Source: Thermohalobaculum sp039027855 (lineage in GTDB: Bacteria > Pseudomonadota > Alphaproteobacteria > Rhodobacterales > Rhodobacteraceae). Taken from it: a DNA stretch of 64,000 nucleotides. Of this stretch, positions 25,173 through 34,191 are shown piece by piece; position 1 is the stretch's first letter; the number at the start of each line of letters is the position of its first letter. The position numbers were made by a program, and so were the translations under genes. The DNA lies in the NCBI GenBank assembly GCA_039027855.1, contig JBCCJI010000015.1:31802-95801 (forward strand). The letters run 5' to 3'. The notes below the pieces were generated by a model that was not told the DNA's origin, searched no databases, and saw only the letters and a list, made by a program, of their open reading frames with translations.

Positions 25173-26498
25173 ATGATCACCAAGACGCTTTGCCTCAGAC
25201 TGACCACCACCGCACTGGCCCTGACCTTCGTGCTTGGCACGGCGGGCAGCCCGGCCGCGCAGGAGACCGGCAATGTGGTCTTCTTCCACCCTGACGGTAC
25301 CGCGGTGAACCATTGGACGGCCGCACGCATGCACACGGTTGGCCCCGACGGCACGCTCAACTGGGACCGCCTGCCGGGGATCGGCGTCTATACCGGGCAT
25401 ATGCGCGACCGGCTGACGGGGACCTCCCATGGCGGTGCGACGACGCATGCCTATGGCGTGAAGACGGTCGCCGACAGCTTTGGGCTGGACGGCACCGCCC
25501 CGATCACCGCGGCCTCGGGCCAGCAGATGTCAATCGCCGAGGAGGCGATGGCCGCCGGCAAGGCCGTGGCGCTGGTGCAGACGGGTCATATTGCCGAGCC
25601 GGGCACCGCTGCCTTCGTCGCGTCGGTCGAGAGCCGCAGCAACCGTCACGAGATCGCGCGCCAGGTCATCGAATCGCGTGCCCAGGTGATCATGGCGGGC
25701 GGTGAGCGCTACCTGCTGCCCGAGGGTGTCGAGGGTCGGCACGGCGCCGGCATGCGCGGCGATGACCTGAACCTGATCGCGCGCGCCGAAGAGCTTGGGT
25801 ACACCATCGTGTACTCCCGCGAGGAATTGCTGGCGCTCGACCCCGCCGAGGTGGATCGGCTGCTGGGCGTCTTTGCGAGCGACCACACCTTCAACGATCA
25901 GGAGTTCGAGCGTAACGCGCTCGCCGGCCTGCCGACCTATGCGCCCGGAGCACCCAGCATCGCCGAGATGAGTGCCGTCGCGCTGCAGATCGTCTCTCGC
26001 GACGAGGACGGCTTCTTTGCCGTGATCGAAGAGGAAGGTACCGACAATATCGCCAACAACATGAACGCGGCCGGGACGCTTGAGGCGCTGGCCCGGGCGG
26101 ACGCGGCCACGGGCGTGATCCTCGATTTCATCGACAACAACCCGGACACCTTGTTGCTGATGGCGGCCGACAGCGATGCTGCCGGCCTGCAGGTCTACAC
26201 CGGCAGCAGGGCCTTCACCCGCGATGGGCATGTGGTCGCCTCGACCCGGGGCGGCGGTATCCTCAAGGGTAAACAGGGCGCCTTTGGCGAGGTCTTCATG
26301 GCCAAGCCGGATGCCCAGGGCGTCAGCCTGCCCTTCGCCATCGCCTTCACCGGCTATAGCGATGTGGCCGGCGGTATCCTCGTGCGCGCGGCGGGGTTGA
26401 ATCACGATCGCGTCGAGCCGCTCATGGACAACAGCGACATCTACGGCTTGATGCACACCACGCTGTTCGGAGAGCCGGCGCAAGCCGCCTCACAGTGA
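25173..26498 (+). CDS. Divergent alkaline phosphatase family protein, secreted
   Basis: A 441-residue protein with a signal peptide (MITKTLCLRLTTTALALTF, cleavage near PAAQ). The alkaline phosphatase superfamily frame is clear: VVFFHPDG (metal Asp), TSHGGATTHAYGVKT with the nucleophile Ser in place, GGERYLLP, DHTF and a C-terminal AADSDAAGL block. However, by my alignment three zinc-binding histidines of PhoA (H331, H370, H412) are replaced by Asn, Ser and a non-His residue, and the residue before the nucleophile is Thr rather than Asp. Activity or metal use may therefore differ. The start is supported by GGGAG seven bases upstream. Confidence 0.78.
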   Translation: MITKTLCLRLTTTALALTFVLGTAGSPAAQETGNVVFFHPDGTAVNHWTAARMHTVGPDGTLNWDRLPGIGVYTGHMRDRLTGTSHGGATTHAYGVKTVADSFGLDGTAPITAASGQQMSIAEEAMAAGKAVALVQTGHIAEPGTAAFVASVESRSNRHEIARQVIESRAQVIMAGGERYLLPEGVEGRHGAGMRGDDLNLIARAEELGYTIVYSREELLALDPAEVDRLLGVFASDHTFNDQEFERNALAGLPTYAPGAPSIAEMSAVALQIVSRDEDGFFAVIEEEGTDNIANNMNAAGTLEALARADAATGVILDFIDNNPDTLLLMAADSDAAGLQVYTGSRAFTRDGHVVASTRGGGILKGKQGAFGEVFMAKPDAQGVSLPFAIAFTGYSDVAGGILVRAAGLNHDRVEPLMDNSDIYGLMHTTLFGEPAQAASQ

Positions 26499-26519
26499 TC
26501 GGACTTCGCTGACAAAACC

Positions 26520-26546
26520 GAGGGCGTCGCGACGCGCGGCGCCCTC
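26520..26546. terminator. Possible bidirectional terminator between alkaline phosphatase and ppk2
   Basis: A GAGGGCG/CGCCCTC stem (26520-26526 and 26540-26546) lies between two convergent genes. On the minus strand it is followed by GGTTTTG. The loop is 13 bases and could fold further. Confidence 0.42.
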
Positions 26547-26563
26547 TCGTTGGCGGATCGTGG

Positions 26564-27667
26564 TCAGGTCGTGGCACCCGCCGCGTCGCCATCAGCCCTC
26601 TCGGCCCCGTTGCTACGCCGGATATCGGGGTGCAGTGCCGTGCCGAGGATGTGTTGCGACTTGTGGATGACGTGACGCGTCGCCCCGACAATCAGCGGAT
26701 CGGGCGGCTGCACGACGCGATGGTCCTTGCCCGGATAGTCGAGTGAGCTGAGGAAGTGCAGCATGCAGTTCAGCCGCGCGCGCTTTTTGTCGGTCGATTT
26801 GATGATCGTCCAGGGCGCGTCGGCGGTGTCCGTATAGAAGAACATCGCCTCTTTCGCCTCGGTGTAATCGTCCCATTTATCGAGGCTGGCCTTGTCGATG
26901 GGCGACAGCTTCCACTGTTTTAGCGGATCGATCTCGCGCGACTTGAAGCGGCGGCGCTGCTCGTCCTGCGTGACCGAAAACCAGTATTTGTAGAGATGGA
27001 TACCCGAGCGGGTGAGCATCCGCTCCAAATCCGGGGTCTGGCGCATGAATTCCAGGTAGTCGGTCGGCGAGCAGAAGCCCATCACCCGCTCAACCCCCGC
27101 ACGGTTGTACCAGGAGCGGTCGAAGAACACCATTTCGCCCGCGGTGGGAAGGTGGCCGAGATAGCGCTGGAAGAACCATTGCCCGCGCTCAACATCGGAG
27201 GGTTTGTTGAGCGCCACCACCCTCGCGGCGCGCGGGTTCAGGTGCTCGGTGAAGCGCTTGATGGTGCCGCCCTTGCCGGCGGCGTCGCGCCCCTCGAAGA
27301 GCAGCACGAATTTCTGTCCCGTCTCCTGCGCCCAGAGCTGCACTTTCAGGAGTTCTGCCTGCAGCTTGGCTTTCTGGCGCTCATAGGCCGGGCGTTTCAT
27401 CCGGTCGGCATAGGGATACTCGCCCGTCTCGAAGGCATGCGCGATCGCTTCGGGGTCATGATGCACCCGCGGCGCCCGCGACGGCCGTGACCCCGCCCGC
27501 GCCGCGGGAGAGGGCGTCGGCGCTGTTGGTGCCGCCCTCTTCTGCGTGACCGCGGCGGTCTCGCCAGCGGACTGGCCCGAAACTTGGCCCGAGTGTTGGC
27601 CCGTGTCCTGTTCAGGCACCGCGTCCTTGACTTCGGTGCTTAGCGGGGCGTCCAGATCCATGCTCAT
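26564..27667 (-). CDS. ppk2: Polyphosphate kinase 2 family protein
   Basis: A 367-residue PPK2. The catalytic domain (about residues 90-320) has the Walker A motif FEGRDAAGKGGTIKRF, the lid region NPRAARVVAL, Walker B FFDRSWYNRAGVERVMGF and the terminal block DYPGKDHRVVQPPDP. PPK2 enzymes use polyphosphate to phosphorylate nucleoside mono- or diphosphates; the single-domain form here fits the class I group, which mainly makes NTP from NDP. The N-terminal 70 residues are low complexity (Gln, Ser, Ala, Pro). GGAGG precedes the ATG at 27667. The alkaline phosphatase gene alongside suggests phosphorus metabolism, though the two are convergent. Confidence 0.93.
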   Translation of the reverse strand: MSMDLDAPLSTEVKDAVPEQDTGQHSGQVSGQSAGETAAVTQKRAAPTAPTPSPAARAGSRPSRAPRVHHDPEAIAHAFETGEYPYADRMKRPAYERQKAKLQAELLKVQLWAQETGQKFVLLFEGRDAAGKGGTIKRFTEHLNPRAARVVALNKPSDVERGQWFFQRYLGHLPTAGEMVFFDRSWYNRAGVERVMGFCSPTDYLEFMRQTPDLERMLTRSGIHLYKYWFSVTQDEQRRRFKSREIDPLKQWKLSPIDKASLDKWDDYTEAKEAMFFYTDTADAPWTIIKSTDKKRARLNCMLHFLSSLDYPGKDHRVVQPPDPLIVGATRHVIHKSQHILGTALHPDIRRSNGAERADGDAAGATT

Positions 27668-27761
27668 CTCGGCCTCCTTCGCGGTCTCGCCCAGAGGCGA
27701 TAGCGGTGGAGGCGCGGGCCTACCTTGTCCTCGGTCAACCAGCCCTCGGCGGATCCTTCGC

Positions 27762-30209
27762 TCAGCGCCCGCGCGGCCGGGTCATCTCGGGGTCGAAACG
27801 GGCAGGCGCGACCAGGCGGGCCGGCATGCGCTCACCAAGGATCAGGATGTCGAGGGGCGGCATCTCGTCGGGCGCACGGCCGTTCGGCGCGTGTTCCGGC
27901 CTGACGAAAGCCATCGCCAGGTTTTCGCCGACCCGGTGACCCCAGCCCGCCGAGGTCACCGTGCCGACGACATCCTCACCGGCGAGCACGCTGTCGCCGG
28001 GATGGGCCGGTGCTGCGTCACTGACGAGGGCAAGGGTGACGAAACGCGCCCGCGGCGGCTGGTTCCGCTTGGCTTTCAAGGCCTGCTTGCCCGGGAAATC
28101 GGCGGCTTTGTCGAGGTCGACAAAGCGCGCCAGACCGCTCTCGAAAGGGTCGTATTCGGTGATGAGATCGGCCTTCCAGTGCCGGAATCCCTTCTCCAGC
28201 CGCATGCTCTCGGTAGCGTGCATGCCGAAGGGGGTAAGGCCATGGGGCGCGCCGGCCGCGCGGAGGATGCGATAGGCGGCCTCTGCCTGCGGCATCGGCA
28301 CATGCAGCTCCCAGGCCCGCTCGCCCGAGAAGCTGACGGCCATCGCGACGCAGGCCACATGGCCGATATGGACGCGCTGGCAGGTGAGCCAGGGGAAGGC
28401 CGTGGCGCGCCAGTCGGTGCGGGGCGCGGCCTCGGCCAGGATCGCTTCGGCGCGCGGTCCCGCGATGACTAGGATCGTGTGGCTGTCGGTCAGCGGCTCC
28501 AGCGTGATCGACCCGTCGGCGGGCAGGCGGCGGGTGAACCAGTCGAGATCGTGGTGCTCGGCCGCCGCCGCCGATCCGATCCAAGCGGTCGTCTCGTCGA
28601 GGAGCGCGATGGTCACCTCACCCGCGACACTGCCCCGCTCGGTCAGGTAATAGGCGAGACCGACCTTGCCGGGGCGCTTCGGCACGCGGCCGGCCATCAG
28701 GCCGTCTAGCCAGTCTCGCCCGCCGGCTCCGTGGACCGCGATGCGGGTGAAGCCGTTCACCTCCATGATCCCGGCGCGGGTATGGACGGCCTCGACTTCC
28801 TTCGCGACGACCGCCTGGGAGGCGCACCAGCGGAAGCTGTGCGTCTCCTCGAACTCGGCGTCGGGGCGGTAAAAAAGCGCGCGCTCCCAGCCGTTGACCG
28901 GCCCGGTCTCGGCCCCCTCGGCCCGCAGGATCGGGGTCAGCGGCGTGGTGCGCAGATCGCGGCCGGCGGGGCGGTGCTCATGCGGGCGGTGGAAGCGGAA
29001 TTCGTTCTGGTAGTCCTCGACCGCCTTCAGCGCCGTCCACTCGATGCTGGCATAGCGGCTGAACCGGCGCGGATCGAGCGCCCAGGTGTCGTAGACCGCC
29101 TCGCCATGGACCATCATCTGCGCGAGCAGCCAGCCATGGCCGCCGCCCTCACCCAGCCCCGCCCGCAGGCCCGTGATGCACCAGGCGTTTCGCTTGCCAG
29201 GGATAGGGCCCACCAGCGGCACGCCGTCGGGGGTGTAGGTGATCGGGCCGTTGATGATCGTGTGGATGCCGGTCTCGGCCAGGCAGGGCAGCCGCTCGAT
29301 CGCGCCCTCCAGCACCGGCAGCACGCGGTCGGGATCATCGGGCGACAGCGCCATGGTGAAGTTGGGGTCGATCCCGTCCAGCCCCCAGGTCCGGCAGTCC
29401 TGCTCGTAGAAGCCGACCAGCAGGCCCTGCTTTTCCTGGCGCGAGTAGAAATCGGCATGGGGGCAGCGGATCAGCGGCACGCGGTGATCGAGCGCCTCGA
29501 TGCCGGGAATGGGCTCGGTCAGGAAATACTGATGCTCCATCGAGGCGACGGGGTGCTCGACCCCCATCATCGCGCCGATCTCATTGCATCGATAGCCGCC
29601 GGCATTGATCACATGCTCGGCCTGGATGTCGCCTTTGGGGGTGTGGACGATCCACTCGCCGCCCGGTTTCTGCGTGAGGCCGGTGACGGGGGTGTGCCGG
29701 TGCACCTCGGCGCCTAGGCGTCGTGAGCGCCGGGCCAGCGCCTGACACAGCTGCGCGGGGTCGATATCGCCGTCCATCGGGTCCCAGAGTGCGCCTTTCA
29801 GGCCCTCCGTCGTGATCAGTGGGTGGCGGCGCCGGGCCTCCTCGGCGTCGATCAGCTCGAACTCGACCCCCATGCCCTTGGCCATCGACTGGAAGTGGCG
29901 ATAGCCGTCGAGATGCCAGTCCTCGGTCGCCAGTCGCAGCCCGCCATCGGCATGGTGGTAGTTGATCGGGTAATCCGGGTCATCGGCCAGTTCCTTGTAA
30001 AGCTTGATCGAATGGGTTTTGAGACCGACCATCACCTGGATCGCGCCGAAATTGGTGACCTGGGCGGCCGAATGCCAGGTGGTGCCGGAGGTCAGCTCGT
30101 CCCGCTCCAGCAGCATGACGTCGGTCCAGCCCTCGAGGCAGAGATGGTAGAGCGCCGAGACGCCGGCGATGCCGCCCCCGATGACAACGGCGCGGGTGGT
30201 GGTTCTCAT
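27762..30209 (-). CDS. FAD-dependent dimethylglycine/sarcosine dehydrogenase-like protein with GcvT domain (copy 1)
   Basis: An 815-residue two-part enzyme. The N-terminal DAO domain has the dinucleotide motif VVIGGGIAGVSALYHL and SGTTWHSAA, where H46 is the expected covalent FAD histidine. The C-terminal half is a GcvT-type tetrahydrofolate domain (ALWDPMDGDIDP lies before it; YYLTERGSVAGEVTIALLDE and GERAWELHVPM within it). Relatives oxidatively demethylate N-methyl amino acids and pass the C1 unit to folate. The start at 30209 overlaps the upstream dioxygenase stop as ATGA, so a longer open frame to 30506 is rejected. It is a paralogue of the enzyme at 53735-56221. Confidence 0.88.
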   Translation of the reverse strand: MRTTTRAVVIGGGIAGVSALYHLCLEGWTDVMLLERDELTSGTTWHSAAQVTNFGAIQVMVGLKTHSIKLYKELADDPDYPINYHHADGGLRLATEDWHLDGYRHFQSMAKGMGVEFELIDAEEARRRHPLITTEGLKGALWDPMDGDIDPAQLCQALARRSRRLGAEVHRHTPVTGLTQKPGGEWIVHTPKGDIQAEHVINAGGYRCNEIGAMMGVEHPVASMEHQYFLTEPIPGIEALDHRVPLIRCPHADFYSRQEKQGLLVGFYEQDCRTWGLDGIDPNFTMALSPDDPDRVLPVLEGAIERLPCLAETGIHTIINGPITYTPDGVPLVGPIPGKRNAWCITGLRAGLGEGGGHGWLLAQMMVHGEAVYDTWALDPRRFSRYASIEWTALKAVEDYQNEFRFHRPHEHRPAGRDLRTTPLTPILRAEGAETGPVNGWERALFYRPDAEFEETHSFRWCASQAVVAKEVEAVHTRAGIMEVNGFTRIAVHGAGGRDWLDGLMAGRVPKRPGKVGLAYYLTERGSVAGEVTIALLDETTAWIGSAAAAEHHDLDWFTRRLPADGSITLEPLTDSHTILVIAGPRAEAILAEAAPRTDWRATAFPWLTCQRVHIGHVACVAMAVSFSGERAWELHVPMPQAEAAYRILRAAGAPHGLTPFGMHATESMRLEKGFRHWKADLITEYDPFESGLARFVDLDKAADFPGKQALKAKRNQPPRARFVTLALVSDAAPAHPGDSVLAGEDVVGTVTSAGWGHRVGENLAMAFVRPEHAPNGRAPDEMPPLDILILGERMPARLVAPARFDPEMTRPRGR

Positions 30210-31123
30210 GGTGCGGCCCCGGCTCCCATCTCGACCTCGCTCAGGGTGGCGGCCGCAGCGCTGCTTTCGCGCGGCCAAAGCTGGGGGAAGAAGTCGCCGG
30301 CGATGCGGTCGCCGTCGCGGTAACCCTCGGCCTCGAACATCGCGCGCTCTCCGGCGGCCCAGTCGCCGCGGTAGCGGATCATGCCGTCGGGCGCGGTCAT
30401 GCGCAGGGTAAAGCGGCGCACGGTCTTGGTCGGCACCGTCTCGGACAGGCCGCCGTGCAGCGTGCGCATGTCGAAGAAGATGCAGTCGCCCGCGTCGAGA
30501 TCCCATTGCAGGATGTCATAAGCCCCCGGATCGGCGGCGATATCAGGCGGCGCGTGGTAGCGTCGGCCGTTGACCTCCACGCCGTCATCGTTCGGCGCCG
30601 GTCCGTCCTGCTGGTGCCCGTCGGCAAAGCGCACCCGCATGAACAGCTTGTCCCAGAGATGCGACCCGCGCACGAAGGCGATGCCGTTCTCGCGGTTCAC
30701 CGGCTCCAGCGGGAGCCAAAGGACGCACATCGTCCCTTCGAAATCGAAATAGGCGAGGTCCTGGTGAAACGGCGGGCGCGAGCGGGAGCCCGCCTCGCGC
30801 AGGAACCAGTTGTCCATCACCAGATTGGCAGAGGGGGCGCCCAGCAGACGGGCGGCAAGCTCGCCACAGGGGCTCTCGTGCACAAAGCGGCGGAACTGGG
30901 GATAGTCGTTCCAAACCCAGAAATCCTCGAGGTATGCGGGCGCATCGGGCTCCTTCGTGTGGCGGGCGAAGCGGGGCGAGGGTGCGGCGATATCGGCCTC
31001 GATCCCCTCGCCCAGCGTCTTCAGCCAGGCGGGGTCGAAGGCGCCGCGCAGGCAGACAGCGCCGTCGCGCTGGAAGGCTGCGCGTGTCGCAGCGTCGATC
31101 AGTGTTGCCGGCTCCGTGGTCAT
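30206..31123 (-). CDS. Phytanoyl-CoA dioxygenase (PhyH) family oxygenase
   Basis: A 305-residue Fe(II)/2-oxoglutarate-dependent oxygenase. The iron triad is readable as H120 and D122 (FHQD) and H223 (TLHGG), and an Arg near 237 fits 2-oxoglutarate binding. PhyH-type enzymes in bacteria hydroxylate or demethylate small molecules. The start at 31123 (MTTEP) has GGAGG five bases upstream, better than the Met four codons earlier. It is the first gene of a two-gene operon with the demethylating dehydrogenase and is divergent from the MttB-like gene, so the four genes probably act on one methylated compound. Confidence 0.87.
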   Translation of the reverse strand: MTTEPATLIDAATRAAFQRDGAVCLRGAFDPAWLKTLGEGIEADIAAPSPRFARHTKEPDAPAYLEDFWVWNDYPQFRRFVHESPCGELAARLLGAPSANLVMDNWFLREAGSRSRPPFHQDLAYFDFEGTMCVLWLPLEPVNRENGIAFVRGSHLWDKLFMRVRFADGHQQDGPAPNDDGVEVNGRRYHAPPDIAADPGAYDILQWDLDAGDCIFFDMRTLHGGLSETVPTKTVRRFTLRMTAPDGMIRYRGDWAAGERAMFEAEGYRDGDRIAGDFFPQLWPRESSAAAATLSEVEMGAGAAP

Positions 31124-31321
31124 CACGCCCTCCATCTGCCTGTTGGGCGATGGAACGACCGGCGTGGGGGCGGGTCAACGCGGTGTCGGCGTCATGCGGA
31201 TATGCTTAACGGGCCGTTCGGGTTTTCCGCAGGTCATTGCTGGCGGGCCCGTCGCGCGCCGACCCTTCACCCTTGGCAGACGAAATCGCCCCGATGCCCG
31301 GGCCGCCAGAGGGAGACGCGC

Positions 31322-32950
31322 ATGGCCGAGGCCCACGCATCCGAGAGCCAGACATCCGAGAGCCAGACATCCGAGAGCAAGTCATCCGAGAGCCAGTCGT
31401 CCGAGAGACCGCGGCGCGCCAAGCGGGCGACAAGCGGCGGGCGCGCGGCCCGGGTGGCCGAGCGACGCGCGACCGAGGGCCGACCGAATGCCGCGCCGCC
31501 GGGGCAGGCGGGCGGGCTGTATCGCCCGCTCTCCGGGCAGGATATCCAGGCGGTCTACGCCACGGCGCTCCGCCTGCTGGCCGATCTTGGCATGGGCGAG
31601 GCGCCGGATGTTTTGGTCGAGGCTGCGGTCGCCCGCGGGGCCGAGGTGAACGACCGGGGCCGCCTCTGTTTTCCCCGCGCGCTGATCGAGGACATTATTG
31701 CGGCGCATCCCAAGACCTTCACCTATCACGGCCGCGACCCGGCGCGCAGTTTCGAGGTGGGCGGCGATGCGGTGCATTTCGGCACCGGCGGCGCCGCAGT
31801 ACAGACGGTGGATCTGGAGACCGGGGACTACCGCGCCTCGACGCTGGCCGATCTGCACGACTTCACCCGCCTGCAGGACCGGCTGACCAATATCAGCTGG
31901 TTCACCCGCTGCTGCATCGCGACCGATATCGAGGACGCCTTCGACCTCGACATGAACACCGCCTATGCGCTGGTCGCCAACACGACCAAGCCGGTGGGCA
32001 CGGCCTTTACCCTCGGCGCCCATGTCGCCCCCATCGTCGAGATGTTCGACATGGTGCTGGGCGGTGAGGGGCGGTTTCGCCGCGCGCCGTTCTGCAAGGC
32101 GCATATCAGCCCGGTGATCTCGCCGATGCGCTATGGCGAGGATGCGGTGGACGTGACGCTCGCCTGCGTGCGGGCAGGCGTGCCCATCAGCTCAATCATC
32201 GCGGCGCAATCGGGGGCGACGGCGCCGGCGACGCTGGCGGGGTTTTTGGCGCAGTCGCTGGCCGAAACACTGGCGGGCCTTGCGCTGGTGCATGCCTTCC
32301 AGCCGGGCCATCCGGTGATCTTCTCCAACTGGCCGCTGGTCATCGATCTCCGCACAGGGGCCTTCTCGGGCGGCGGCGGTGAAAGCGCTGTCTTGAACGC
32401 GGCCTCGGCACAGGTGTCGAACTGGCTCGGTCTGCCCTCGGGCGTCGCCTGCTCGATGTCGGATGCCAAGGCGGTGGACGCGCAGATGGGATCTGAAAAA
32501 GCGATGGCGGCGCTGGCGGCGGGGCTCGCCGGCGGCAACATGGTTTATGAAAGCTCGGGCATGATGGCCGCGCTGCTGGGTGCCAGTTTCGAGGCCTTCG
32601 TGCTGGATGACGAGATGCTGGGCGCGGTCTATCGGGTGATCCGCGGGGTCGAGGTGACGGAGGAGACGCTCGGCTATGACACGATCTGCGAGACGGTGAT
32701 GGGCGAGGGGCATTTCCTCGGCTCGGCGCAGACCATGGCGGCGATGGAGCGGGACTATAAGTTCCCCGACTTGGCCGACCGCGCAGCGCCCGCCACCTGG
32801 GCGGCCGAGGGCAGCCCCGATATCCGCGCCCGCGCCCGCGACAAGGCCCGCACGATCCTGGCCGAGCATCATCCGGACTATATCGACGCCGCCACCGACC
32901 GCGCGATCCGGGAGCGGTTCAACATCCTGATGCCGCCGCGGGACGCCTGA
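31322..32950 (+). CDS. Non-pyrrolysine MttB family methyltransferase
   Basis: A 542-residue protein of the trimethylamine methyltransferase family. The TIM-barrel region begins near residue 60 (YRPLSGQDIQAVYATALRLL) and contains HFGTGGAAVQTVD, FCKAHISPVISPM and VSNWLGLPSGVACSMSDAK. The frame has no in-frame UAG, so it is a non-Pyl member; such members demethylate quaternary amines such as glycine betaine using a corrinoid protein. No corrinoid protein gene is seen in the window. The N-terminus carries a SESQT-type tandem repeat. The start at 31322 is preceded by GGGAGA; the open frame extending to 30455 is antisense to the dioxygenase and is rejected. Confidence 0.87.
   Translation: MAEAHASESQTSESQTSESKSSESQSSERPRRAKRATSGGRAARVAERRATEGRPNAAPPGQAGGLYRPLSGQDIQAVYATALRLLADLGMGEAPDVLVEAAVARGAEVNDRGRLCFPRALIEDIIAAHPKTFTYHGRDPARSFEVGGDAVHFGTGGAAVQTVDLETGDYRASTLADLHDFTRLQDRLTNISWFTRCCIATDIEDAFDLDMNTAYALVANTTKPVGTAFTLGAHVAPIVEMFDMVLGGEGRFRRAPFCKAHISPVISPMRYGEDAVDVTLACVRAGVPISSIIAAQSGATAPATLAGFLAQSLAETLAGLALVHAFQPGHPVIFSNWPLVIDLRTGAFSGGGGESAVLNAASAQVSNWLGLPSGVACSMSDAKAVDAQMGSEKAMAALAAGLAGGNMVYESSGMMAALLGASFEAFVLDDEMLGAVYRVIRGVEVTEETLGYDTICETVMGEGHFLGSAQTMAAMERDYKFPDLADRAAPATWAAEGSPDIRARARDKARTILAEHHPDYIDAATDRAIRERFNILMPPRDA
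31338..31409 (+). repeat. 15-base tandem repeat inside the MttB-like gene
   Basis: About 4.8 copies of CATCCGAGAGCCAGA lie in frame and encode repeated (T/S)SESQ pentapeptides. The copies diverge gradually towards the 3' side. The array sits ahead of the conserved domain, so its length can vary without breaking the fold. Confidence 0.88.
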
Positions 32951-32953
32951 GCC

Positions 32954-33943
32954 GTGACGGACCATGACGATGCGCTGATGATGCAGGGCCTTTACTGGTG
33001 GGGCGTGCCGACGATCCTGCGCGCCGAGCATCGGCTGGACCCGGGCGAGACCGACATCGCGCTGGTCGGCATCCCGCATTCCACCGGCAACGGCACGACC
33101 GAGCGGGACCAACACCTTGGCCCCCGCGCGGTGCGCCATGTCTCGGCCCTGCAGCGACGCGTGCATATGGGCATGGGGTTCGACCCGTTCGAGGCGGCGC
33201 GCGTCCATGACCTCGGCGATGTGCCGCTCCCCGAGGCCAATGACAACGAGGCCTGCATCGCGCGCATCACCGCGTTCTTTCAGAGCCTCGACCGGGCCGG
33301 GGCGCGGCCGGTGTCGATCGGCGGGGACCATTCGGTGACGGGCGGCGTCCTGCAGGCGCTGGGCGGGCCCGGCACGCGGTTGGCTGGTGGCGAGAAGGTC
33401 GCGCTGTTGCATTTCGATGCCCATACGGACGTCTTCACCAAGCTGGATCACTTCCTGGGGGCGAGGAAATCGGCCGCGCATTGGGGCGCCTATCTCGCCG
33501 ATCAGGGGCATACCGATCCGACCGCTAGCGTGCAGATCGGGCTTCGCGGCAATCCGCGAACGCTGGACTGGCTGCAGCCGAGCTATGACTACGGCTACCG
33601 CGTGATCACCATGGCCGATTACCGGGGGATGGGCACCGATGCCGCCATCCAGACGATCCGCGAGACGCTGGGCGGCCACCCAGTCTACATCACCTTCGAT
33701 CTCGATTGCCTGGACCCTACCGTGACGCCCGCGGTCTCCAACCTCGAACCGGGCGAGGAGGGGTTTCGCGTCGACGAAGTGAAGCGGTTGATGGGCGCCG
33801 TGCGCGGGCTGAACGTGATCGGCGGCGACGTGGTCTGCATGATGCCGACCAAGGACAGCCCCAACAACATCACGGCGCTCACCGCCTCGGTCGTCCTGTT
33901 CGAGATGGTCGCCCTGATCGCCGATCGGCTGCGCGGCGCCTGA
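32954..33943 (+). CDS. Agmatinase/arginase family ureohydrolase
   Basis: A 329-residue manganese hydrolase with the full metal-ligand set: H126 (GGDHSVT), D155, H157 and D159 (HFDAHTDV), and D249, D251 and D254 (FDLDCLDP). Ureohydrolases cleave guanidino or formimidoyl groups. The substrate loop after HTDV (TKLDHFLGARKSAAHWGAY) does not look like a standard agmatinase loop as I recall it, so the substrate is open: guanidino acids, formiminoglutamate-like compounds or guanidine derivatives are possible. The start is GTG at 32954, three bases after the MttB stop, so the two are translationally linked. Confidence 0.87.
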   Translation: MTDHDDALMMQGLYWWGVPTILRAEHRLDPGETDIALVGIPHSTGNGTTERDQHLGPRAVRHVSALQRRVHMGMGFDPFEAARVHDLGDVPLPEANDNEACIARITAFFQSLDRAGARPVSIGGDHSVTGGVLQALGGPGTRLAGGEKVALLHFDAHTDVFTKLDHFLGARKSAAHWGAYLADQGHTDPTASVQIGLRGNPRTLDWLQPSYDYGYRVITMADYRGMGTDAAIQTIRETLGGHPVYITFDLDCLDPTVTPAVSNLEPGEEGFRVDEVKRLMGAVRGLNVIGGDVVCMMPTKDSPNNITALTASVVLFEMVALIADRLRGA

Positions 33944-33947
33944 GGCA

Positions 33948-34165
33948 AGCGGAACCGCGGCTGGTCGCCGCGATGAGGTTTGCGCTGGTTCCGGTGGCGC
34001 GCATCGGGCGAGCGGTCGGAGGGCGGCGCCGATGGCAGGGTTTTCTGGCTTGGCTGGGGAGAAGCCCGAGGGGGCTTCTGATCCAGCGTTTTGCGGGTCT
34101 CGGGCCGCTTAAAGGACAAGCGGGCGTTGCTCGTCGCCTGCGGCGATCCTTGACCCTGCCCGATA
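33948..34165 (+). repeat. Dispersed structured intergenic repeat, copy B
   Basis: A 218-base match to copy A, lying between convergent ureohydrolase and LysR genes. The first hairpin reads CGCGGC-TGGTC-GCCGCG (33956-33972): one base pair is changed from A-T to G-C on both sides relative to copy A while the loop is unchanged. The second hairpin is AGAAGCCC/GGGCTTCT (34060-34079), preceded by a 17-base identity with copy A (TTGGCTGGGGAGAAGCC). The third part keeps AAGGA/TCCTT around a GCGGGC stem. Confidence 0.75.
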
Positions 34166-34191
34166 CCCGCGCATCGCGCTGTCGGGCCGGC

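Noticed and set aside
30210..30506. Longer start for the first GcvT-domain dehydrogenase
   Set aside because: It would overlap the dioxygenase gene out of frame; the ATGA junction at 30206-30209 gives a start two residues before the FAD-binding strand.
30455..31321. Upstream extension of the MttB-like frame by 289 codons
   Set aside because: It runs antisense through the PhyH dioxygenase, has no homologous pattern, and the ATG at 31322 has a proper ribosome site and begins the family-like part.
31338..31409. CRISPR-like array
   Set aside because: Units are 15 bases, contiguous without spacers, and in frame with a coding sequence, so this is a protein-level tandem repeat.
31322..32950. Pyrrolysine-containing MttB
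   Set aside because: The frame runs through without any in-frame UAG, so no pyrrolysine is encoded.
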